Source: an uncultured Oscillibacter sp. (lineage in GTDB: Bacteria > Bacillota > Clostridia > Oscillospirales > Oscillospiraceae). From it: a stretch of DNA of 64,000 bases. Positions 1 to 8,063 of this stretch are shown piece by piece. The stretch is taken from the NCBI RefSeq assembly GCF_910584465.1, contig NZ_CAJUBK010000006.1, forward strand, positions 1-64,000, in the 5' to 3' direction. The number at the start of each line of letters is the position of its first letter. The stretch's first letter is position 1. Made by a program: the position numbers and the translations under genes. Under the pieces are notes generated by a model, which saw only the letters and a program-made list of their open reading frames with translations, had not been told where the DNA came from and made no database searches.

Positions 1-227
1 GCCACGCTTGACACTCGTATCCACAAAGTTCACACTCCGCCGAAAGAAGTACCCGCCATCGGGAAGGGGATCTGTCCCTTCTCGGTGAGGCCACTTTCAT
101 TCTCCCACGCAGTTTCGGAATTTATACGCCTCTTCCCGCAAACGATCTTCATCCGCGGAGAGGGTCAGATCCCGGCGTCCTCGCCCCACGTCATCTTATG
201 CGGGGCCCGGCGGGGCCGTGTCAAGCG

Positions 228-839
228 TCAAGCGCCGTCCTCGGACATTGTATCATAAAACTCGAAGCTCGTAAAGTCCGCTGTCAAAATGGTCTCCCCG
301 TCCACGGCGATCTCCCCCCGGAGCGGGGTCCCGTCGTCCCGGCGGAGCCAGATGGTGGAGAGGATCTTCCCGTCCTTCACCCCGGTCTGGTCCACCGTGA
401 TGCGCAGGCAGGGGACCTCGTCCCACGTCTCCTCCCCCTCTTCCAGGAGCCAGCCGTCCCGCAGGGCGCTCATGAGCCGGGGCAGGCAGGCGGCGGGGCT
501 GATCTCCTCGTCGCTGAGGGTCCCGGCGTTCAGGCTGTCCCCCTGGTACTCCAGCCGCCACTCCGGCTCGCTGAGCACGGCCCGGACCCCCGCTATCATC
601 TCCGGGGACAGCACCTCCACGACGCTCTCCCCGCCGGGGACATACTCGCACCGGAGCTCCGCCTCCCAGGCCAGGCCCTCCTGGCCGCAGGAGACGCCGG
701 CCTCCATGACGCAGCCCGTCATGTCGTGGTAGCGGTCCCGCAGGTCCGCGGTCCCCGCCTCCTCCTCTCCCCCGCCGCCGCAGGCCGCCAGCAGCAACAG
801 CAGCAGGGTCATCATTGGTACGCACTTCCAATGGCGCAC
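228..839 (-). CDS. putative lipoprotein of unknown function
   Basis: A 203-residue secreted lipoprotein. The start is a GTG at 839, preceded by a strong Shine-Dalgarno (GAGGAGG, 7-8 bases upstream). A short basic N-terminus leads into a Leu-rich stretch and a lipobox ending L-A-A-C at about residue 20, then a Gly/Glu linker. The rest is an acidic, beta-rich domain (residues about 35-203) that I do not recognise; the succession of short strands would fit a LolA/LppX-like lipoprotein fold, but that is a guess. It starts 18 bases after the NAD(P)H-hydrate repair gene and is probably cotranscribed with it, though no functional link is evident. Confidence 0.75.
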   Translation of the reverse strand: MRHWKCVPMMTLLLLLLAACGGGGEEEAGTADLRDRYHDMTGCVMEAGVSCGQEGLAWEAELRCEYVPGGESVVEVLSPEMIAGVRAVLSEPEWRLEYQGDSLNAGTLSDEEISPAACLPRLMSALRDGWLLEEGEETWDEVPCLRITVDQTGVKDGKILSTIWLRRDDGTPLRGEIAVDGETILTADFTSFEFYDTMSEDGA

Positions 840-857
840 CGGAAAACCTCCTCTATT

Positions 858-2411
858 TCAATTCTCCTTCCGCTTCAAAAGCTCCGCGAACACCCTGGGG
901 AAGGCCCCGACGACGTCCTCCGGCGTGACGCAGTACTCCGTCAGTGCCTCCGCCGCCAGATCCCCGGCCCGGCCATGGATCCACACGGCCCCCGCCGCCG
1001 CCAGCATGGGCGCGGCCCCCTGGGCCAGCAGGGAGGCGGTGAGCCCCGTCAGCACATCGCCGCTGCCGCCCTTGGCAAGGCCGGAGTTCCCGGTGGTGTT
1101 CACCAGCACGTTGCCCGCCGGCCCGGCGGTGACGGTCCGGTGGCCCTTCAGCACCAGGATGCAGCCATGGGCCTGGGCGAAGGCCCGGGCCGTGCCCACC
1201 CGGTCCCCCGTCAGATCCCCCAGCCGGGCGAACTCCCCGTCGTGGGGCGTGAGGATGGTGGTCCGTCCCCGGCGCTGGTCCAAGATATCTATATGTCCCT
1301 CCAGCGCGTTTATGCCGTCCGCGTCCAGCACCACGGGCTTCTCCGTCTTCGCCAGGACCTCCCGCACCAGCTTCGCCGTGTCCTCGTCCCGGCCCAGGCC
1401 GGGGCCGATGGCCAGGACGTCACAGCCCTCCAGCTTCCCCAGCAGCGCTGTGAGGGCCTTCCGCCCCAGCTTCCCGCTCCACTCGCCGGCCAGGGGGAAG
1501 GGCATGGCGCTGACGCAGCGGACCGTCTCGATCTCCCAGATGCTGTCCGGGACGCCCAGGTACACCAGCCCGCAGCCGGACCGCACCGCCGCCGAGGCCG
1601 TCAGGTACGGCGCGCCGGTATAGCCCACGGCCCCGCCGACCACCAGCACCCTGCCGAAGTCCCCCTTGTGCCCGCCGGGCTCCCGGGGCGGCAGGGCCGC
1701 GGCGGCGAAGTCCGCCTCCACCGTCTGGACGGGGCAGACCGTCTCCCGGACCAGCCCGCCGGGGACGCCGATGTCCCGGACGGCCACGTCCCCGGAGAGC
1801 AGGGCCCCCTCTCCCACGGCCTGGCCGATCTTTTTCAGGGTGAAGGTGACGGTCCGGTCCGCCCGCACCGCCCGGCCCAGCACCCGGCCCGTGTCCGCCT
1901 CCACGCCGCTGGCGATATCCGCGGCGACGACCGCTCCCCTGCACCCGTTCATCAGATCGATGGCCGCGGCGAATTTGGACGCCGGGTCGATCTCCCGGGA
2001 GAGGCCCACGCCGAAGAGGGCGTCGATGATGACGTGACTGCCCCTGGCCCAGGCGGCCTGGGCCTTGTCCCCGGGGTCGAACGCCTCTAGCTCCACGCCG
2101 CACTCGCTGAGGCGGCCCGTCTCCTCCATGGCGTCGGGGGTGAGGCGGTCGTACTCCCCCACCAGGAAGGCCCGGACCTTCACCCCCATCAGGAACAGCA
2201 GGCGCGCCGCGCCGATGCCGTCCCCGCCGTTGTTCCCCGCGCCGCAGAAGACCGCCGCCCGGCATCTGCCCGGCTTGTCCGGCAGGAGATCCAGCGCCGC
2301 CTGGGCGGTCTCCGCCGCCGCCCGCTCCATCAGGTCGATGGAGGGGACATGACGCTCCTCGATGGCTTTCCGGTCCAGCTCCCGCATCTGGGCGGACGTC
2401 GCAAGTTTCAT
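858..2411 (-). CDS. nnr: bifunctional NAD(P)H-hydrate epimerase / ADP-dependent dehydratase
   Basis: Metabolite-repair enzyme that converts damaged NAD(P)H hydrates back to NAD(P)H. The N-terminal YjeF epimerase domain (about residues 1-210) contains GAGNNGGDG. The C-terminal ribokinase-like dehydratase domain (about 230-510) contains the ATP/ADP-site stretch GNSGLAKGGSGDVLTG near residue 450. The length of 517 residues is normal for the fused form. I chose the ATG at 2411 because family members begin M-K-x-x-T-x-x-Q-M-R and GGGAGG lies just upstream; an ATG six codons earlier (2429) also has a usable ribosome site. First gene of a two-gene minus-strand unit with the lipoprotein. Confidence 0.95.
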   Translation of the reverse strand: MKLATSAQMRELDRKAIEERHVPSIDLMERAAAETAQAALDLLPDKPGRCRAAVFCGAGNNGGDGIGAARLLFLMGVKVRAFLVGEYDRLTPDAMEETGRLSECGVELEAFDPGDKAQAAWARGSHVIIDALFGVGLSREIDPASKFAAAIDLMNGCRGAVVAADIASGVEADTGRVLGRAVRADRTVTFTLKKIGQAVGEGALLSGDVAVRDIGVPGGLVRETVCPVQTVEADFAAAALPPREPGGHKGDFGRVLVVGGAVGYTGAPYLTASAAVRSGCGLVYLGVPDSIWEIETVRCVSAMPFPLAGEWSGKLGRKALTALLGKLEGCDVLAIGPGLGRDEDTAKLVREVLAKTEKPVVLDADGINALEGHIDILDQRRGRTTILTPHDGEFARLGDLTGDRVGTARAFAQAHGCILVLKGHRTVTAGPAGNVLVNTTGNSGLAKGGSGDVLTGLTASLLAQGAAPMLAAAGAVWIHGRAGDLAAEALTEYCVTPEDVVGAFPRVFAELLKRKEN

Positions 2412-2523
2412 AGGTAGTACCTCCCGCATGTCGATCTCCCTTCGATCATAGCATTTTTTTGCCGGGAGCGCAATCGGGAAAGACGGCCGGCGGATAAAAA
2501 AAGAGACGGCGGGAGAGGCCCTC

Positions 2524-2766
2524 CCAGCCTGTCGAAAAAGTCTTTTTCGACAGGCTGGGCAAGTTTTCAGGACTTTCTTGAAAGTCCTGAAAACTTATTT
2601 ATCAAAAACGAAAGGGACCCCTCCTGGGTCCCTCTCGTAACTCTCCTCCTTCCCGTCGAGGAAGTCTTCCCTACTTTTTCGACACTCCGGGAGGGACCCT
2701 CCCGGGTCCCTCCCGCTGCGTTCCTCCTTCCCGCCGATGGAGCCTCCACTCCTTTTTCGGCACTCT
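2524..2766 (+). repeat. three-module intergenic hairpin element, copy 1
   Basis: First copy of a dispersed element. Module A (2524-2558) is a near-perfect hairpin with stem CCAGCCTGTCGAAAAA. Module B (2561-2596) is a hairpin with stem AAGTTTTCAGGACTTTC. Module C (about 2611-2690) is a GGGACCC/GGGTCCC hairpin followed by a conserved tail (CTCCTTCCCGTCGAGGAAG, then CTACTTTTTCGACACT). Here module C occurs twice; the second copy is 2690-2766. It fills the gap between two minus-strand genes. Minus-strand reading frames through it are likely artefacts of the repeat. Confidence 0.85.
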
Positions 2767-2780
2767 TGAGGAGCGCCGGC

Positions 2781-3131
2781 TCAATCGTGCCTCCGCTCCT
2801 TTATCTTCCGTGCCGCCCACCGTTTCAGCTCCGCTTCTTTTTCCCGCTTCGCTTCCTTCCTCCGCTCCTCCTCTTCTCCTCTCCGGTCCGTCAGGTCCCG
2901 CAGCACACGGGCGCCTTCGATCTCGGCGTCCGGCACCGCCATGTCCAGATAGGCCCGGCGGCGGTGGAGCTCCGTCTGCGACCAGAACATCATGGCATAG
3001 ATCCCCTCGCGGGTCTCCCTCTCGTCCTGGAGCTCTTCTTTCACCGCCTCGGTCCAGATGAGCAGACGTTCCTTGGCGTCCAGGTATTCGTCCCGCATCA
3101 TCTTTTCGAGTTCCTCCTGGGTGATCCTCAT
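2781..3131 (-). CDS. hypothetical charged helical protein
   Basis: A 116-residue soluble protein, very rich in Glu, Arg and Lys and predicted by eye to be almost entirely alpha-helical, with a Lys/Arg/Glu-rich C-terminal third (RRGEEEERRKEAKREKE) likely to form a coiled coil. I set the start at the ATG at 3131 because CAGGAGGTGCATAGT lies directly upstream; a longer frame reaching 3200 would begin without a ribosome site. I do not recognise the family. It is divergent from the small ribbon-helix-helix-like gene, with an A+T-rich gap (about 3170-3285) that probably holds both promoters. Confidence 0.7.
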   Translation of the reverse strand: MRITQEELEKMMRDEYLDAKERLLIWTEAVKEELQDERETREGIYAMMFWSQTELHRRRAYLDMAVPDAEIEGARVLRDLTDRRGEEEERRKEAKREKEAELKRWAARKIKERRHD

Positions 3132-3287
3132 ACTATGCACCTCCTGTCCTTGACTGTACCATACATCTTGAGGATATAACAGATACCAGAATTTTCTCAT
3201 TTGTTTTTCTCATTTATCATTCTCATAAATGATATGGTAAATTAGGATATGGTGAATTAGGAACATAATGAAGACCGGGGTGGACAT

Positions 3288-3515
3288 ATGGACTTTGGAC
3301 TCAAATCCACTAAAAATAAGGAGCCGACCGTTTATAAGACCTTATACTTGAAATGTGCGGTCGCCGAGCGATTGGAGAAGATCGCCACGGAGAACAAGAC
3401 CAGCTTCAATAACGTGGTCGTCTCCATGATCGAGAGCTGTTTGAAAGAGGACCGGACAGATCCCGCACTTGGCGAAGGCACGGACGGCCCTTATCCTGAG
3501 GCCGAGGACGTGTGA
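3288..3515 (+). CDS. small ribbon-helix-helix-like protein
   Basis: A 75-residue protein. Residues about 15-55 (VYKTLYLKCAVAERLEKIA, then SFNNVVVSMIESCL) have the strand-helix-helix pattern of MetJ/Arc-type ribbon-helix-helix proteins: a short hydrophobic-alternating strand and two amphipathic helices. The acidic C-terminal tail is extra. This suggests a small DNA-binding regulator, but no operator or target is evident; the A+T-rich gap shared with the divergent gene would be the natural place for autoregulation. Only a weak ribosome site (GGGGTGG) precedes the ATG. Function uncertain. Confidence 0.6.
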   Translation: MDFGLKSTKNKEPTVYKTLYLKCAVAERLEKIATENKTSFNNVVVSMIESCLKEDRTDPALGEGTDGPYPEAEDV

Positions 3516-3535
3516 CCCCCAAAATATGGAACAGG

Positions 3536-3619
3536 AGGAGGGCTTTCGCCCTCCTCCTTTCGATATCCGGGGCCCTCAGCCCTCCTCCTTTCGATATCCG
3601 GGGCCCTCAGCCCTCCTCC
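3536..3619. repeat. terminator-like hairpin followed by a 31-bp tandem duplication
   Basis: A GGAGGGC-TTT-GCCCTCC hairpin (3536-3553) is followed by a 31-bp unit repeated directly (3549-3579 and 3580-3610, with a partial third copy to 3619) that contains CTTTCGATATCCGGGGCCC. The second copy covers the stop codon and the last codons of the COG2509 gene on the minus strand. The duplication therefore appears to have arisen from the 3' end of that gene. Confidence 0.85.
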
Positions 3620-5004
3620 GCCAGCTTCCGCCCCATGAGCACGCCCATGGCCGAGGACATCATCAGCCCTCTCGTCCACCCGGAGGAGTCCCCCAGGCAG
3701 TGCAGCCCCTGCAGGCTGGTGTTGAAGTCCGTGTCCATCTTCACCCGGTTGGAGTAGAACTTCAGCTCCGGGGAGTACAGCAGCGTCTCATAGGAGGCGA
3801 AGCCGGGGACCACGTGGTCCATGGCCTGGATGAAGTTGATGATGTTCACCATGGCCCGGTAGGGCATGGCGGCGGTGATGTCCCCCGCCACCGCGTCCGG
3901 CAGGGTGGGCCGGAGGTTGGACTGGGCCAGCTCCTTCTGCCACGTCCGCTTGCCGTCTAAGATGTCGCCGAACCGCTGGACCAGGATCTGGCCGTTGGCC
4001 AGCATGTTCGTCAGCTCGCCCACCTTCTGGGCGTAGGCGATGGGCTGGTTGAAGGGGACGCTGAAATTGTGGGAGCAGAGGATGGAGAGGTTCGTATTGT
4101 CGCTCTTGTGCTCTTTATAGGAATGCCCGTTGACCACGGCCAGGTCGTTGTCATAGTTCTCCTGGCTGACGAAGCCGCCGGGGTTCTGGCAGAAGGTCCG
4201 CACCTTGTTCTTGAAGGGCCGGGGCCAGCCCACCAGCTTGGACTCGTAGAGCACCCGGTTCACCATCTCCATGACCTCGTTGCGCACCTCCACCCGGACG
4301 CCGATGTCCACGGTGCCGGGCGCGTGGGCGATGCTGTGCTCCGCGCAGAGCTTCTCCAGCCAGTCCGCCCCCCGGCGGCCCGTGGCGACCACCGTGTGCC
4401 TGGCGGAGATCTCGAAGTCCTGCCGCCCGTCGGAGACGGTCACGCCCCTGCACACGTCGCTCTCCAAGATCAGGTTCCGGCACTCGTGGCCGAAGAGGAT
4501 CTCCACGCCGTTTTCCTGGAGGTGGCGCTCGATGCCCAGGTAGATGTCATGGGCCTTCTCCGTGCCCATGTGGCGGATGGGGCAGTCCACCAGCTTCAGC
4601 CCCGCCTGGATGGCCCGCTTGCGGATCTCCTTGCGCTCCTCCTCGTGCTCCAGGCCCTCGATGTGGGTGTCCGCGCCGAAATCCAGGTAGATCCGGTCGG
4701 CGTAGCGGATCGTCTCCTGGGCCAGGTCCGGGCCGATCAGGGTGGGCAGGTCGCCCCCCACCTCACAGCTCAAAGACAGCTTCCCGTCGGAGAAGGCCCC
4801 CGCGCCGGAGAAGCCGGTGGTGATGTGGCAATAGGGCTTGCAGCTCACGCACTTGTTCGTCCGGCTCTTGGGGCAGCGGCGCTCCTCGATGCTCCGGCCC
4901 TTCTCCACCATGACGATCTTCTGCCGGCTGCCCCGTCTCAGCAGCTCCAGGGCGGTGAAGATCCCGGCGGGGCCCGCGCCCACGATCACGACGTCCGCGT
5001 TCAT
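3607..5004 (-). CDS. COG2509-type FAD-dependent dehydrogenase
   Basis: A 465-residue uncharacterised flavoprotein. The N-terminus has a dinucleotide-binding motif VVIVGAGPAGIFTALELL, followed by a Cys-rich segment (CPKSRTNKCVSCKPYC) and the GFSGAGAFSDGKLSLS stretch typical of COG2509 proteins. The C-terminal half has a second flavin-contact motif (ARHTVVATGRRGADWL) and ends with the substrate/FAD lid. The ATG at 5004 has AGGAGGAGCC just upstream; in-frame sequence upstream of it belongs to the neighbouring gene's shadow. Substrate unknown. It lies 38 bases after the U32 peptidase gene, in the mltG operon. Its stop codon lies within a 31-bp tandem repeat. Confidence 0.9.
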   Translation of the reverse strand: MNADVVIVGAGPAGIFTALELLRRGSRQKIVMVEKGRSIEERRCPKSRTNKCVSCKPYCHITTGFSGAGAFSDGKLSLSCEVGGDLPTLIGPDLAQETIRYADRIYLDFGADTHIEGLEHEEERKEIRKRAIQAGLKLVDCPIRHMGTEKAHDIYLGIERHLQENGVEILFGHECRNLILESDVCRGVTVSDGRQDFEISARHTVVATGRRGADWLEKLCAEHSIAHAPGTVDIGVRVEVRNEVMEMVNRVLYESKLVGWPRPFKNKVRTFCQNPGGFVSQENYDNDLAVVNGHSYKEHKSDNTNLSILCSHNFSVPFNQPIAYAQKVGELTNMLANGQILVQRFGDILDGKRTWQKELAQSNLRPTLPDAVAGDITAAMPYRAMVNIINFIQAMDHVVPGFASYETLLYSPELKFYSNRVKMDTDFNTSLQGLHCLGDSSGWTRGLMMSSAMGVLMGRKLAEEG

Positions 5005-5042
5005 AACGGCTCCTCCTTTTCGTCGTCCCCCACGCCGGGGGC

Positions 5043-6260
5043 TCATCTCCCGGACAGGCTCACCGCCCGGCGGACGATGGTCCAGGGCGGCACCTGCCGG
5101 GGCAGTCTCATATGGAAGACGCTCTGCGGCGTCCTCGGCTCGAACAGCGGCAGGCCGTCCGCGTCCGTCATCTCGGGGACCGTCATGGCGAAGGGCCGGA
5201 CCCCCGGCCCCACCAGCTCCACCTCGTCCCCGGTGCAAAACTTGTTCCGCAGGGACAGCACCGCGTCCCCATCGCCGCCGCAGTCCGTCACCACGGCGGC
5301 CACCTGCCACTCCCGGACATAGCGGGCGTCGTCGTGATACTGGCCCGGCTGGCCGTAGAAGAACCCGGTGGAATAGGGCCGGTGGCTGACGCGCTCCACC
5401 TCGTCCCGCCAGACGGGGTCCAGGGCCTCCCCCGCCGCCGCGGCGTCCAGTCCGTGGCGGTAGGCGGCGGTGACGACGGCGGCGTAATAGGCCGACTTGG
5501 CCCGCCCCTCGATCTTCAGGCTGTCCAGGAAGAGCAGGTCCTCCAGATGGTCGATCATGCACATGTCCCTGGAGTTCAGGATGTAGGCCCCCCGGCCGTC
5601 CTCCTCGATGGGGAAGAACTCGCCGGGGCGCTTCTCCTCCATCAGGGCGTAGCGGTAGCGGCAGGGCTGGGCGCAGGCCCCCCGGCTGGAGTCCCGGCCC
5701 GTCATGTAATTGCTCAGCAGGCACCGCCCCGAGTAGCTGACGCACATGGCCCCGTGGACGAACGCCTCCAGCTCCAAAGACGGCGGCGTCTTGTCCCGGA
5801 TGGTCCGGATCTCCTCCAGGCTCAGCTCCCGGGCCAGGATGACCCGGCCGGCCCCCGCCTCGTGCCAGGCCCGGGCGGTCTCGTAGTTCGTGACCCCGGC
5901 CTGGGTGGAGACGTGGCGCCGGACGTGGGGGGCGTACCGCTCCGCCAGGCGGAAGGCCCCCAGGTCCGCCAGGATTGCCGCGTCCACCCCGGCGTCCTCC
6001 AGCAGCTCCAGATGGGCGGGGAGGCGGTCCATCTCGTCGTTGCGGGGCATGGTGTTGACGGTGCAGTGGACCCGGACGCCATGGCTGTGGGCGAACTCCA
6101 CGGCCTGGCGCAGGCCCTCGGGGGAGAAATTCCCCGCGAAGGCCCGCATCCCGAAGTCCGTCCCCGCCAGGTACACGGCGTCCGCCCCGTAGAGCACCGC
6201 CATGCGCAGGCGCTCCGGATCCCCCGCCGGGGCCAGCAGCTCCGGCCGCTCACCCGCCAT
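5043..6260 (-). CDS. peptidase U32 family protein (tRNA hydroxylation type)
   Basis: A 405-residue member of the U32 family. It starts PELLAPAGDPERLRMAVLYGADAVYL, an N-terminal TIM-barrel signature split here as PELLAPAGDPERLRMAVLYG plus ADAVYL. The family motif HGAMCVSYSGRCLLSNY sits near residue 165-180, followed by the CAQPCRY cysteines. Relatives include YrrN/YrrO (TrhP), which act in 5-hydroxyuridine formation at tRNA wobble positions; Bacillus yrrN/O also lie next to mltG, as here. The ATG at 6260 overlaps the end of mltG by 11 bases. The cysteines may hold an Fe-S cluster. Assignment to tRNA modification rather than another U32 role is inference. Confidence 0.9.
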   Translation of the reverse strand: MAGERPELLAPAGDPERLRMAVLYGADAVYLAGTDFGMRAFAGNFSPEGLRQAVEFAHSHGVRVHCTVNTMPRNDEMDRLPAHLELLEDAGVDAAILADLGAFRLAERYAPHVRRHVSTQAGVTNYETARAWHEAGAGRVILARELSLEEIRTIRDKTPPSLELEAFVHGAMCVSYSGRCLLSNYMTGRDSSRGACAQPCRYRYALMEEKRPGEFFPIEEDGRGAYILNSRDMCMIDHLEDLLFLDSLKIEGRAKSAYYAAVVTAAYRHGLDAAAAGEALDPVWRDEVERVSHRPYSTGFFYGQPGQYHDDARYVREWQVAAVVTDCGGDGDAVLSLRNKFCTGDEVELVGPGVRPFAMTVPEMTDADGLPLFEPRTPQSVFHMRLPRQVPPWTIVRRAVSLSGR

Positions 6261-7416
6261 ATCCGCTCCCGGCCACGAAGGCCGCGTGCTCCTGATAGGT
6301 CTCGAAGAAGTGGTGGCTCCCGTCCGTGCCCAGGGCGTAATAATAGTAGTTCGTCTCCTCCGGCTCCAGGGCCGCCTCGATGGCGTCCAGGCCGGGGTTG
6401 GCGATGGGCGTGGGGGGCAGTCCGGCGTGGAGGTAGAGGTTATACGGCGTATCCGTCTGGAGGTCCTCCTGGGTGATGGCCCCCTCATGGCCCGGCAGGC
6501 CGTAGAGCAGGGAGGCGTCCACCTGGAGCAGGCCGTTGGTGCCCGCCTTGTCGCCGGGGCCGTCCAGGCGGTTGTAGATGACGGAGGCGATCCGGCTGTG
6601 GTCGCTGCCGTCGGTCTCCCGCTCGATCAGGGAGGCCACGGTGATCACCGCCCGCAGGTCGTGGCCCTTGGCCTCCTGGGCCTCCAGCAGCTCGTCGTCG
6701 ATCTTGCTGTTGAAGTTCCGGAGGAGCCGGCCCAGGGCGTTCTCGGGCTTCTCGCCCACATAGAAGTCATAGGTGTCCGGGAAGAGGTAGCCCTCCAGGC
6801 GGCTGATGTCCTCGGACTCGTTGTCGATGAAGCTGTAGTCGAAATCGGCGGTCTGCGCGGCCGCGGTCAGCGCCGCCTCGGTGTTGACGCCGTTCTTGGC
6901 CAGCAGGGCGATGGTCTGGGCCACGGTGTAACCCTCCGGGATGGTGACCCGGACGGTGTCCTCGGTCATGCTCCCGGCGGCGCTCCGCATCCCCAGCACC
7001 AGGGCATGGTAATCCATGTCGGTGTTCAGGGCGTGGGAGCCCATGCCGATCTTCTCCTCCGCGCCGGTGACGTTGGCGTAGAGCTTGAAGAACCAGGTGT
7101 ACTCGATGAGCCCCGCCTGCTTCAGCTTGTCGGCGACGGTATCCACGGTGTCCTCCGCCGACACCTCCACGATCGTCTCCACCGTGGGAGAGCTGGAGCG
7201 GTTGAAGGAGCAGAAGTCGCTGAACAGCAGCCACCCCGCACAGCCCAGCAGCGCCGAGGCCAGCGCCACGAAGATCAGGTGCAGCAGGATGAACAGGAAG
7301 GGGTTCATCCGCCGCCGCCTCCGGCGGCGTCTGCGCTGGGGGGGACGGGAGGGCTGCTCCCGGCGGACCTGCCCGGCGTCCCAGCTGGCGGTGTCGCTCT
7401 TGTTGAAATCGGCCAT
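6250..7416 (-). CDS. mltG: endolytic transglycosylase MltG
   Basis: Membrane-anchored lytic transglycosylase that cuts nascent glycan strands and limits peptidoglycan polymer length. It has 388 residues: a basic cytoplasmic N-terminus with a run of ten Arg (about 25-34), one membrane helix (about 38-62), a LysM-like region, and the YceG catalytic domain with the Glu in AVITVASLIERETDG near residue 260 and SLLYGLPGHEG later. The ATG at 7416 has AGGAGG 8 bases upstream. First gene of the mltG-U32-COG2509 minus-strand operon. Confidence 0.93.
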   Translation of the reverse strand: MADFNKSDTASWDAGQVRREQPSRPPQRRRRRRRRRMNPFLFILLHLIFVALASALLGCAGWLLFSDFCSFNRSSSPTVETIVEVSAEDTVDTVADKLKQAGLIEYTWFFKLYANVTGAEEKIGMGSHALNTDMDYHALVLGMRSAAGSMTEDTVRVTIPEGYTVAQTIALLAKNGVNTEAALTAAAQTADFDYSFIDNESEDISRLEGYLFPDTYDFYVGEKPENALGRLLRNFNSKIDDELLEAQEAKGHDLRAVITVASLIERETDGSDHSRIASVIYNRLDGPGDKAGTNGLLQVDASLLYGLPGHEGAITQEDLQTDTPYNLYLHAGLPPTPIANPGLDAIEAALEPEETNYYYYALGTDGSHHFFETYQEHAAFVAGSGYGG

Positions 7417-7589
7417 GTCGAAAACCTCCTCGCGCGTCGGCGCTCCCCATGGAAAGGGCCCCCGAAAAAAGGACGGGGCGTTTTTCAAGGGGTCAGGCTC
7501 CCGGCGGCGGCCGGGAGCATAGGATATCTCAAATCCAAGGACCTGACGCCGTCCCCGGCGGACCAAGGTCCAAAGAAAGGTGACTGAAT

Positions 7590-7823
7590 ATGTGCTTCAA
7601 CAACGGAAATGACAATGGCTGCCTGTGGATCGTCCTCATCATCATCCTGTTCTGCTGCTGCGGCTGCGGCGGCAGCAGCTGGGGCGGCGGCAACTGGGGC
7701 TGCGGGAACAACTGCGGCTGTGGCTGCGGCTGCGGCTGTGGGAACAACTGCGGCTGCGGCTGCAACTGCGGGTGCAGCTGCGGGTGCAACAACAACTGCG
7801 GCTGCAGCGACGCCTGCTGCTGA
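7590..7823 (+). CDS. cysteine/glycine-rich small membrane protein
   Basis: A 77-residue protein with about 23 cysteines. It has a short polar N-terminus, one hydrophobic segment (CLWIVLIIILFCCC, about residues 11-24), then a tail made almost wholly of alternating Cys-Gly with Asn pairs and one or two Ser/Asp. Similar proteins in clostridia are often annotated 'chorion class high-cysteine' by composition alone. AAGGTG precedes the ATG. It is a single gene between divergent mltG and a convergent thymidylate kinase gene. Metal binding or a disulphide-rich surface or spore role are possibilities; none is demonstrated by sequence. Confidence 0.75.
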   Translation: MCFNNGNDNGCLWIVLIIILFCCCGCGGSSWGGGNWGCGNNCGCGCGCGCGNNCGCGCNCGCSCGCNNNCGCSDACC

Positions 7824-7848
7824 GAGCTCCGCAGGACTCCATAGGACG

Positions 7849-8058
7849 GGACGCTCCGCGTCCCGTCTCTGCCTGTCGGGAAACAGGGGATCTTCTCCAA
7901 CGGGAAGGACGGGTGTGTGCGGGAGACCCAGGAAGGGTCTCCCGCGCCATTCGGATCGGGGAGGTCTCGGGACTTCGAAGGGTCCTGAGACCTCCCCCAG
8001 GCTGTCAAAAAGACTTTTTGACAGCCTGGGGCAGGACGCTCCGCGTCCCGTCTCTGCC
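7849..8058 (-). repeat. three-module hairpin element, copy 2, with 25-bp flanking direct repeats
   Basis: Inverted copy of the dispersed element between two convergent genes. Read on the minus strand the order is module A (about 7995-8032, stem CCAGGCTGTCAAAAAG), module B (about 7961-7995, GGAGGTCTC...GAGACCTCC) and module C subtype 2 (about 7875-7945, CGGGAGACCC/GGGTCTCCCG plus tail). A 25-bp sequence containing GGACGCTCCGCGTCCCGTC occurs exactly on both sides, at 7849-7873 and 8034-8058, and itself can fold into a hairpin. Confidence 0.85.
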
Positions 8059-8063
8059 GCCGT

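Noticed and set aside
1..227. Possible end of a gene at the left edge (short open stretches on both strands)
   Set aside because: No start, no recognisable motif, and several equally short frames; I cannot support a gene here.
198..2090. Long plus-strand open frames across the lipoprotein and NAD(P)H-hydrate repair genes
   Set aside because: They are antisense shadows of clear minus-strand genes, caused by high G+C; no ribosome site or family resemblance.
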